64,000 nucleotides of DNA from JAXLQL01 sp046331625 (GTDB taxonomy: Bacteria; Acidobacteriota; Terriglobia; Bryobacterales; Bryobacteraceae): contig JAXLQL010000010.1 in the NCBI GenBank assembly GCA_046331625.1, forward strand, positions 186,001 through 250,000, written 5' to 3'. Below are positions 57,256 to 64,000 of this stretch, piece after piece. Within the stretch, counting starts at the first letter, position 1. Every line of letters starts with the position of its first letter. The notes beneath the pieces are model-generated. The model made no database searches. It saw only the letters and a program-made list of their open reading frames with translations, and was not told where the DNA came from. Position numbers and translations under genes: made by a program.

Positions 57256-58841
57256 CGCCCCGGCTCCATGCGAAAGATCCAGATCGAGCGGCCCACTCGA
57301 TCCACGGGCGTGAGCTTCCGCGCCCACGCATGCGTTCCCGCCGGTGTGTAGATGTCGAAAAGATTGTTGAGGCTGACCGCCGCGCGGCAGCTCAGCTTGC
57401 GGCGCTCGGACTCGGGCATCCCGATCAGCGGAATCTGCCGCACGCCATAGTAGTCGAGGCTCGCGGTGCCGAAATAGGAAAGACAAATCTCGTCGACTTT
57501 GTTTTGGCGCATCCACTGCCCCAGCTTCTTCGCGTCTTGTCCCCAGTCGAGATTCGAGTCGAGCAGGTACTCGTGGCCCTTCGCCGGACCGCCAGCCAGC
57601 GTATTGAATGACGCCAGGTAATCCGGATGCACGCGCGCCAATTCGAACAACTGCACCGCCGCAGCCGCAACGATTAGCCAGCGCCGGTTCGCGAAGACGC
57701 GACCGATCGACACGAATAGAAACGGATACACGGGGAGCAAATGCCGCAGCCCGATGTTGAGCGAACTCGACACCGCCAGCGCCGCGTAAATCGCCGGATA
57801 CAACGCCAACGGACCCGGGCGGAGAATCGACGCCGCAATCGCCAGCACTGCCAGAATCAATGTCGCCGAAGGCGTCTTCACCGCGAACGCTTCTGGAAAG
57901 TACAGCCAGGTTCCGCGCTCTTTCACTGCGCCGTTGAGATACGTGCGATGCCCGGAGTCTTCGTGCGAGTAGACCTGCACGAGTCCATTCAAGTAGCCGT
58001 GATTCGGCAATCGATAGTCAGTGGCGAATTGCGTGAGAGCAGTGCTCATCTTGGTTCCGGGAGGAATTTCCTTGGCGAGCGGGCCAAGCGAATTCCACGC
58101 AGCCGTCTGTGGCCAGTACATCGCCGCCACCACCGCCACGGCAGCCGCCAGCGCGATGGCGCACGCATCGAAGCGGAGCTTGCGCTTCCACAACGCCGCG
58201 AGCACATGCACCGGAAGCAGGAAGACGGTGGAGAATTTCGCCGCCAATGCGAGCCCGAGCGCAAATCCGGCGATCGCGAAATCGCGCGGGCGGTCAGACT
58301 CGAGCGCGCGCAGCCATGCAATCGCAGAGACGAAGATCGTGAGCGCGGCGATCGCGTCACTCGTGACATAGTGCCCATGCGCGATGAAGTTCGCATCGGT
58401 TGCGTAGAAGAAGAGCGCCGTCAATCCGGCCGCCGCGCCGAAGTGCGCGCGCGTGAAGCAGGCGATCGCCACACCGAGCAGCACCGAGATCAGCACGGTG
58501 GGCAGCCGCGCCAGGAGCAGCAGGCGATCGGCATCGAGCGCGTTGCGATAGATGAAGTAGCCGAACAGCGAGATGATGTCGCTGTTCTTCCACTGCTCCG
58601 GGTCGGGGTTCCACTGCGCTCCGGCAGCCAATAGCGGCATGGCGGCGAGCAGCTTCGAGAGCGGCGGGTGCTCGGGATTCAGGCGGAAGTCGCCGGTCTT
58701 CCAGTAGGAGAATCCGGCGGTGATGTGGAAGCCTTCGTCATAGGTCTGCGACTCGCCGAGCATCGAGAGGATCTCGAGCGTCGCCATTGCGCACAGCATC
58801 GCCACCACCGCGGGCCAGAACCATCGGCTGGCAGGTTTCAT
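57252..58841 (-). CDS. GT39-like membrane glycosyltransferase, copy 1
   Basis: 529 residues. The same architecture as copy 2: TYDEGFHITAGFSYWKTGDFRLNPEHPPLSKLL (acidic site and HPPL), about ten membrane segments, an IGLRHLLPVYPFLF segment, and EYLLDSNLDWGQDAKKLGQWM. The Met start at 58841 is set by the ATGA overlap with the symporter stop. Substrates are unknown; the strong similarity to copy 2 shows tandem duplication. Together they may glycosylate the same target at two steps. Confidence 0.88.
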   Translation of the reverse strand: MKPASRWFWPAVVAMLCAMATLEILSMLGESQTYDEGFHITAGFSYWKTGDFRLNPEHPPLSKLLAAMPLLAAGAQWNPDPEQWKNSDIISLFGYFIYRNALDADRLLLLARLPTVLISVLLGVAIACFTRAHFGAAAGLTALFFYATDANFIAHGHYVTSDAIAALTIFVSAIAWLRALESDRPRDFAIAGFALGLALAAKFSTVFLLPVHVLAALWKRKLRFDACAIALAAAVAVVAAMYWPQTAAWNSLGPLAKEIPPGTKMSTALTQFATDYRLPNHGYLNGLVQVYSHEDSGHRTYLNGAVKERGTWLYFPEAFAVKTPSATLILAVLAIAASILRPGPLALYPAIYAALAVSSSLNIGLRHLLPVYPFLFVSIGRVFANRRWLIVAAAAVQLFELARVHPDYLASFNTLAGGPAKGHEYLLDSNLDWGQDAKKLGQWMRQNKVDEICLSYFGTASLDYYGVRQIPLIGMPESERRKLSCRAAVSLNNLFDIYTPAGTHAWARKLTPVDRVGRSIWIFRMEPGR

Positions 58842-60757
58842 CGCCGTCCTGCTCGTGCGAAAACTCTCGCGTGTGAGTGTGGGGCGGGCTTTAGCCTGCG
58901 CGGGACTTCAGTCCCGCCACAGTCTCGCACTGCTCTGGACAGCGGGACTAGAAGTCCCGCGCAGGCTAAAGCCTGCCCCACAAGCGCGCGGCCATCACTC
59001 AATCGCCGAACTCCAACCCCGCTGCGAAAGGTCGCGATAGATGTAGGCACCGACGCGATCGACACCACCAAAATTCCAAGGCCCAGCGCAGTCTCCCCGA
59101 AGATGAGCTTTCCCACTCCGAACAGCGCGCCATAGATGAAGACGCATCCGGCGATCCAGCACGCCAGATTCGCAGCAGTGTCGTGGGCTGGCTGGACGTC
59201 ACGAACACGCTCCGCCACGGGTCCCCAACCGAAGGCGGGTCGCGTGCGCCGGTAGAAACTATCGAGTACCGCATCCGGTTCGGGCTTGCTGGCGAGCGTC
59301 ACCGCCACCCACGCCACTGTGCTCACCGCGGTGGTGATGATCATCACCCACGCAAAGTCGAGCGGCTTGTCTGTGTCGTAACCGCCCACCGTCTGCAGCG
59401 CGATCGACACCAGGAACGAAACCACCATCGCCGTCACTTCGCTCCAGGCGTTGACGCGCCACCAATACCATCGCGCTAGAAGCACGCCTCCCGTGCCCGC
59501 ACCGGTTGCCATCAAGAGCTTCCACGCGCCGCTCACCGAATCCATATAGAAGGTGACCACGGCGGAGATGATCGTCAGTACCACGGTGGCCACCTGTGAT
59601 GCGTTCACGTAGTGGCGCTCCGATCCATCGCGCTTCCAGAACCTGCGATAGAAATCGTTGACGAGATACGCTGCGCCCCAGTTGAGCTGCGTCGCGTTGG
59701 TCGACATGAATGCCGCGATGAAGCCCGCCACCATCAGCCCGCGAAAATATGACGGCAGGTGATCGATCATAATTCGCACGTAGCCCGACTCCGGATCGCC
59801 GCCTGGCTTCGTCAATTCCGGATACAGCACCACCGCGGCCAACGCGGTCAGGATCCACGGCCACGGCCGAATCGCGAAATGCGCCAGGTTGAACCAGAAC
59901 GTGGCCAGTAGAGAATGTTTTTCATCGCGAGCGCATAGCATGCGCTGCGCCACGAAGCCGCCGCCGCCCGGCTCCGCTCCCGGGTACCACGTGGACCACC
60001 ACACCACCCCGATGTACACGCAAAACGTGAGGAACGGCGTGAGTGGCGAGTTGAGATCCGGAGCGAAATCGAGCGCGGAAGACCGGCCCGTCTCGATCAG
60101 TTTCGCCTTCAGCGCTCCGATGCCGCCCACCGCGGACACGCTCGCGAACGCCAGCACGATCACCATGCTCAGCTTGATCACGAATTGCAGCGAGTCGGTC
60201 ACCAGCACGCCCCACAGTCCGGACACGGTCGAGATCAGCGCTGTGATCACCACCAAGCCCATCACGTAGAGGAGCGCCGTTGTTTTGTCCACGCCGAGGA
60301 TCATCCGGATGATCTTCACCATCGCGAGATTCACCCAGCCGAGCACGATGCAACCGATCGGGATGCTGAGATAGATGGCGCGAAAGCCGCGCAGGAACGC
60401 CGCCGGCCGGCCCGAGTAGCGGATCTCGGAGAACTCGATGTCGGTCATGACGCCCGATCGCCGCCACAATCGCGCATAGAAGAAGACCGTGAGCAGTCCG
60501 CCAGCGAGGAAGTTCCACCAGAGCCAGTTGCCCGCGATGCCGCCGCGCGCGACGAGTCCCGTCACTGCCAGCGGCGTATCGGCGGCGAAGGTGGTGGCCA
60601 CCATCGACGTGCCTGCCAGCCACCAGGGAATGTTGCGCCCCGAAAGGAAGTACTCATCGAGCGACTCGCCCGCGCGGCTTCGATAGTAGAAGCCGATGCC
60701 GATGTTGACGGCGAAATAAAGAAGGATGACGATCCAGTCGAGTGTGGTTAGCGCCAC
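58838..60757 (-). CDS. sodium:solute symporter (SSS family) with REP-derived C-terminus
   Basis: 639 residues with about 14 membrane segments. The SSS signature is clear: DEYFLSGRNIPWWLAGTSMVATTFAADTPLAVTGL, and MVAGFIAAFMSTNATQLNWGAAYLVNDFY, in which the Ser and Thr of TM8 bind sodium. The family imports sugars, amino acids or carboxylates with Na+. The natural C-terminus is probably near residue 580 (SIATFRSGVGVRRLSD). After it the frame reads through an inverted REP pair (GQALACAGLLVPLSR and GTEVPRRLKPAP) and ends ARVFARAGRR, where the stop still overlaps the next gene's start (ATGA). The transported solute is unknown. Confidence 0.87.
   Translation of the reverse strand: MALTTLDWIVILLYFAVNIGIGFYYRSRAGESLDEYFLSGRNIPWWLAGTSMVATTFAADTPLAVTGLVARGGIAGNWLWWNFLAGGLLTVFFYARLWRRSGVMTDIEFSEIRYSGRPAAFLRGFRAIYLSIPIGCIVLGWVNLAMVKIIRMILGVDKTTALLYVMGLVVITALISTVSGLWGVLVTDSLQFVIKLSMVIVLAFASVSAVGGIGALKAKLIETGRSSALDFAPDLNSPLTPFLTFCVYIGVVWWSTWYPGAEPGGGGFVAQRMLCARDEKHSLLATFWFNLAHFAIRPWPWILTALAAVVLYPELTKPGGDPESGYVRIMIDHLPSYFRGLMVAGFIAAFMSTNATQLNWGAAYLVNDFYRRFWKRDGSERHYVNASQVATVVLTIISAVVTFYMDSVSGAWKLLMATGAGTGGVLLARWYWWRVNAWSEVTAMVVSFLVSIALQTVGGYDTDKPLDFAWVMIITTAVSTVAWVAVTLASKPEPDAVLDSFYRRTRPAFGWGPVAERVRDVQPAHDTAANLACWIAGCVFIYGALFGVGKLIFGETALGLGILVVSIASVPTSIATFRSGVGVRRLSDGRALVGQALACAGLLVPLSRAVRDCGGTEVPRRLKPAPHSHARVFARAGRR
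58877..58982. repeat. inverted pair of REP-like repeats inside symporter gene
   Basis: A forward unit at 58877-58918 and a reverse unit at 58942-58982 with 23 bases between. This is the second inverted doublet in the window, 106 bases in all, and it forms part of the symporter reading frame. Confidence 0.9.
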
Positions 60758-60797
60758 GGTTCCTAAAATTATAGGCGAGCCAATGGTGCCCTGGCCG

Positions 60798-63700
60798 CTA
60801 CCAGAGGAACTTGAGCGACATCTGGATATCCCGCGGATCGCGCGTGGTTCCGCTGATCCGCCCGAATTGCGCGGTTCCGAGCGAAGCGCCTGGGAAGCCG
60901 AACTCGGCCCGGTTGAACAGATTGAAGCTCTCGAACCGGAACTGCACGCGGCGGTGCTCGTCGATCGAGAAGTTCTTGAAGATCGAGAAGTCCCAGTTGT
61001 TGATTCCGGGTCCGATCAGGATGTTGCGCCCGGCCGTGCCCCAGCGGAACGCACCGGCGCGCGCGAAGGCGTCGGTGTTGAACCACCGGTCAATGGATTT
61101 GTTTGAAACATTTGTAGGATCGCTCACCAGGTCCGGCCGCGCCGAGCCGTCGCCGACATTGGGAGCATCGCCGGGCTGTCCCGGCGTGTAGGGCGATCCC
61201 GTACGCGCCGTGTAGATGCCGTTGATCTGCCATCCACCCAGCACGAAGTCAGCCGGCTTCGACATGCTGGTAAGGAACTTGCGTCCATGGCCGAACGGAA
61301 GATCGTAGAGCCAGCTGAGCGTGAAGCGCTGGGAGAAGTGCTGGGAGCACAAGCCACGTTGCTGATGGAAATCGCGCCCGTTCTGGATCGAGGTGCCTTC
61401 GCCCACGAACGTCGAGTCAGACGTGGAAATGCATTTGGCCCACGTGTATCCAGCGATGAACTGCACGCCGTTCGAATACCGCTTTTCGGCTTGCACCTGG
61501 AGCCCGTGATAGTAGGAGTCGCCGCCAGAACCCAACCCGTTCACTTGGCCGAGCGTGCGATACGGCCGGCGAGCATCCACCGGTCCGGGACCAGGATCGG
61601 GCTGGTTGTCGAGAGTCGCCCACGGCAGCCGCAATCCGCGGTTGCCCACGTAGCTCACCTGCAGCACCGTGTTCCCTCCGAGCGATTGCTGCACGTTGAA
61701 GTTCCATTGATGGATCTGCCCTTCGCGCCACTTGCTCTGCACGGCGAACACGAGCAGCGGGATCGGAGGCGCCAGCGCCGTGGGCTTCGACAAATCGTAG
61801 CGCGCGAAGTAGAACGGGCTCGAAGGCGTAGTGTCGATGTTGATGTTCGTCTGGCGGATGAACGGATCATTGATCGCCAGATCCACCCACGTGTTAGCCG
61901 CCTCGCGCTGATAGAAGATTCCGTAGGCCGTGCGGATCACCGTTTTTCCGCCCAGCCATTTCGGTGAGTAGGCCAACCCGATGCGCGGCGCGAAGTTGTT
62001 GTTGTCGTTGTAGGCGAGCGAACGCGGCAGAGGCGCTGGATTGCGCGCCGTCACGAGTCGCGCCTGTCCGGGCCCTTCGTACACCACCGTCGAGATCGTG
62101 TCGTCTTTCGACACTGGGCGTCCGGCCCACTCGTAGCGCAGCCCCAGGTTCACCGTGAGCTCGGAGTTCACGCGCCAGTCGTCTTGCACCCACGGCTCGA
62201 GCACGTTGTAGCGGAAGTGCGGGGAGAAGATGTCGATGCTCGTAAGCGTGTTGCGCGGATAGCCGAGCAAGTAGTCTCCGAACGGATTCCCCGTCAGGAA
62301 TCCATTGAAACTGTAGCTGCCGCGCGGATAGATGGCTTCGGGGAAATTGTCGCGATGCCGGCGCCCGATGAAGCCGGTGCGGATGCTGTGCTTGCCGCGC
62401 GTGTAGTAAAGGCTGTCCTGCAGTTGAAATGCTTCGGTGCGCCACGCGCGCGGACCCGACACCGATTGTCCTCCGTGCTCGCCGAACGCCGCGTAGCCCG
62501 TCACGCCCATCTGGGGAATTCCCCAGCATGACGGGAACTCACACAAGCCTTGCATGCCGAGTTCGCGCACCACATTCACCTTGCCCGCGCGGCCCTGGTA
62601 TTCGTTCTGGATGAATCGCGTGAAGCCCACGCGGAATTCGTTGACTGACTTGGAGCTGATCAGCCGGGTCCAGGCGATCAGCGCATTCTGTCCGCGGAAT
62701 TGCTGGCTCGCGTCGTCCGTGGGGAACAGCTTCGGATAACCGAATGCGGTGTCTTCGAAAATGTAGTGGCCGAAGATCGAGTTCTTCTCCGAGAACCGGT
62801 GATCGATCTTCCAGTTGAACTGGTCCACGTTGATCTTCTGCGGATCGGTCGAGATCCAGTTGAACGTTCCGCCCGTGTTGGGCAATGGAACGTATTTGTC
62901 CAGAATTGTTCCGGCGATGCGATTGATGCGGGACGTGGGAATCGCGCTGCCTGGGAATGGCGTGAAGCTGCCGAACGGATCGTTGAGCGCCGTCGCAAAC
63001 CGGCCGGCCCGGAGATCCGCCGTCGGGACCGTGGTCGGCTGCACGATCCCTTTGCGAACAATGGTGGATTCGTAAGCTCCGAAAATGAACGTCCGGTTCT
63101 TGCCGTTGTAGCCGGGCAGCACCACAGGACCGCCTGCAGCCGCGCCGAACTGATTCCGCTTGAATGGCGGACGCCGCGCACCCGAGCGGTTGGCGAAGAA
63201 GTTGTTCGCGTCGAACTTCTCATTGCGCACGAAGGCCCACAGCGTGCCGTGGAACTCGTTGGTGCCCGACTTGAGCACGGCGTTGATCTGTCCGCCGGCT
63301 TCGGTGCCGAATTCGGCGGTGTAGTTCGACGTCTGCACGCGGAACTCTTGCAGTGCGTCGATGATCGGCTCCACGGAGTTCGTCCCGTGCTGCACTTCCT
63401 TGGCCATCATGCCGTCGATGAGGAACTGATTCGCCGTCTGGCGATGTCCGTTCACGCTGAACGCCGTGCCGCCGGCGCGCTCCACGTAATGACCCGCCAC
63501 CGTTCCACCCGCGCGTTCCGTGGACCCGGCCATCAGCACCATCAACTGCGTGAAGTTGCGGCCGTTGAGCGGCAGCTCGGCAATGGCTTTGGTCTCTACC
63601 ACTCCGCCGATCTGCGAGTCGGAAGTTTGCAACTGCGGTGGCGCTGCCGAGACCTCGACGGATTCGGCAACGGCGCCGATCTCGAGCGTGAGGTCGAGTT

Positions 63701-63998
63701 GCACGCGCTGCGCCACTTCCACACGGACGTTCGAGGCAACGGCTTTCTTGAAGCCTTGCGATTCGGCGGTGACTGTGTAGACGCCGACCGCCACATTCGG
63801 GAAGCCGTACAGCCCTTCGCCGTCACTGACGGACTCGCGCGTGGCGCCGGTGTCGTTCGATTTGAGCGTGAGTTTCACCGCGGGGATCGCGGCCTGTTGC
63901 GGATCGATGACGCGGCCGCGGACCGAGCCCGCCTCCTGCGCATGGACCGCGGAAATGCAGAGGGAAATGAGAATGCTAAGAGAAGCAGAGGATCTCAT
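60798..63998 (-). CDS. Oar-like TonB-dependent receptor with carboxypeptidase-regulatory domain
   Basis: 1066 residues; the ATG at 63998 is two bases from the window edge but gives a full signal peptide (MRSSASLSILISLCISAVHAQ), so the gene looks complete. The regulatory-like domain (VRGRVIDPQQAAIPAVKLTLKSN, VGVYTVTAESQGFKKAVASN) is followed by the plug (AELPLNGRNFTQLMVLMAG, FLIDGMMAKEV, YTAEFGTEAGGQINAVLKSGTNEFHGTLWAFVRN) and a barrel that ends RDIQMSLKFLW, with the aromatic C-terminal residue expected for outer-membrane insertion. It is a paralogue of the receptor at 48040. It lies 40 bases upstream of the symporter gene, so the two may be cotranscribed and may act on the same nutrient. Confidence 0.93.
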   Translation of the reverse strand: MRSSASLSILISLCISAVHAQEAGSVRGRVIDPQQAAIPAVKLTLKSNDTGATRESVSDGEGLYGFPNVAVGVYTVTAESQGFKKAVASNVRVEVAQRVQLDLTLEIGAVAESVEVSAAPPQLQTSDSQIGGVVETKAIAELPLNGRNFTQLMVLMAGSTERAGGTVAGHYVERAGGTAFSVNGHRQTANQFLIDGMMAKEVQHGTNSVEPIIDALQEFRVQTSNYTAEFGTEAGGQINAVLKSGTNEFHGTLWAFVRNEKFDANNFFANRSGARRPPFKRNQFGAAAGGPVVLPGYNGKNRTFIFGAYESTIVRKGIVQPTTVPTADLRAGRFATALNDPFGSFTPFPGSAIPTSRINRIAGTILDKYVPLPNTGGTFNWISTDPQKINVDQFNWKIDHRFSEKNSIFGHYIFEDTAFGYPKLFPTDDASQQFRGQNALIAWTRLISSKSVNEFRVGFTRFIQNEYQGRAGKVNVVRELGMQGLCEFPSCWGIPQMGVTGYAAFGEHGGQSVSGPRAWRTEAFQLQDSLYYTRGKHSIRTGFIGRRHRDNFPEAIYPRGSYSFNGFLTGNPFGDYLLGYPRNTLTSIDIFSPHFRYNVLEPWVQDDWRVNSELTVNLGLRYEWAGRPVSKDDTISTVVYEGPGQARLVTARNPAPLPRSLAYNDNNNFAPRIGLAYSPKWLGGKTVIRTAYGIFYQREAANTWVDLAINDPFIRQTNINIDTTPSSPFYFARYDLSKPTALAPPIPLLVFAVQSKWREGQIHQWNFNVQQSLGGNTVLQVSYVGNRGLRLPWATLDNQPDPGPGPVDARRPYRTLGQVNGLGSGGDSYYHGLQVQAEKRYSNGVQFIAGYTWAKCISTSDSTFVGEGTSIQNGRDFHQQRGLCSQHFSQRFTLSWLYDLPFGHGRKFLTSMSKPADFVLGGWQINGIYTARTGSPYTPGQPGDAPNVGDGSARPDLVSDPTNVSNKSIDRWFNTDAFARAGAFRWGTAGRNILIGPGINNWDFSIFKNFSIDEHRRVQFRFESFNLFNRAEFGFPGASLGTAQFGRISGTTRDPRDIQMSLKFLW

Positions 63999-64000
63999 GA

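Noticed and set aside
1068..58982. Possible CRISPR array from recurring palindromic units
   Set aside because: Copies are scattered over 58 kb without regular spacers and no cas genes are present.

Overview
This is a 64 kb GC-rich bacterial chromosome segment. Its gene content fits an Acidobacteriota soil bacterium of the Solibacter/Bryobacter type. The pointers are very large TonB-dependent receptors with an N-terminal carboxypeptidase-like repeat, a DUF1080 protein, Tat-exported PQQ and molybdenum oxidoreductases, a kinase plus sigma factor of the TIGR02999 kind, PEP-CTERM export, flagellar genes and dense families of secreted hydrolases. The lineage is inferred from gene content, not from a marker gene. 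No rRNA, tRNA, CRISPR array or IS transposase gene was found.

Layout. 0-9 kb: a cut-off PAS histidine kinase, two coupled amidohydrolase-fold proteins (one without metal ligands), a CDF cation transporter, a zinc dehydrogenase, a PEP-CTERM protein, a patatin and a 2H phosphoesterase. 9-17 kb: xerD, a CCA/poly(A) nucleotidyltransferase, a frameshifted beta-propeller/phosphoesterase, then flbD-motA-motB. 17-29 kb: a two-subunit molybdenum hydroxylase, divergent from a DAB inorganic-carbon module (dabA, dabB and a second antiporter-like subunit), then a PQQ dehydrogenase, a DUF1080 protein and a secreted amidohydrolase. 29-37.4 kb: a probable envelope-signalling locus with an ECF sigma factor, two paralogous secreted proteins, a CsgG-like protein, a small helical secreted protein, a Ser/Thr kinase, and a divergent pair made of a LuxI-like acyltransferase and an ICMT-like methyltransferase. 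37-47 kb: a MazF-type toxin-antitoxin pair, two divergent proteins with the same DNA-binding-like domain, a BtuB-like receptor, a flavin monooxygenase, a GT2-GT4 fusion and a PAS protein. 47-64 kb: a tail-tube-like protein, two Oar-like receptors, a two-domain esterase, HU, TatA, two Uma2 proteins, two GT39-like proteins and a sodium:solute symporter.

Three observations stand out. First, the sigma-factor locus carries four copies of one promoter-like element (TTGACCAAAA, 14 bases, CGCGGATCGG, and variants). They lie upstream of the sigma operon, csgG, the second secreted paralogue and the divergent LuxI-like operon, which suggests one self-regulated unit linking envelope proteins to a possible acyl signal. 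Second, the second antiporter gene of the DAB operon is flanked on both sides by diverged duplicates of its neighbours' ends and its own ends. At the 3' side all differences between the two copies are synonymous, as if the gene had been replaced by a relative's allele and left scars. Third, a two-hairpin REP-like repeat occurs eight times intact plus remnants. It appears twice as an inverted pair (REPIN-like), and both pairs lie inside open reading frames without breaking the frame.
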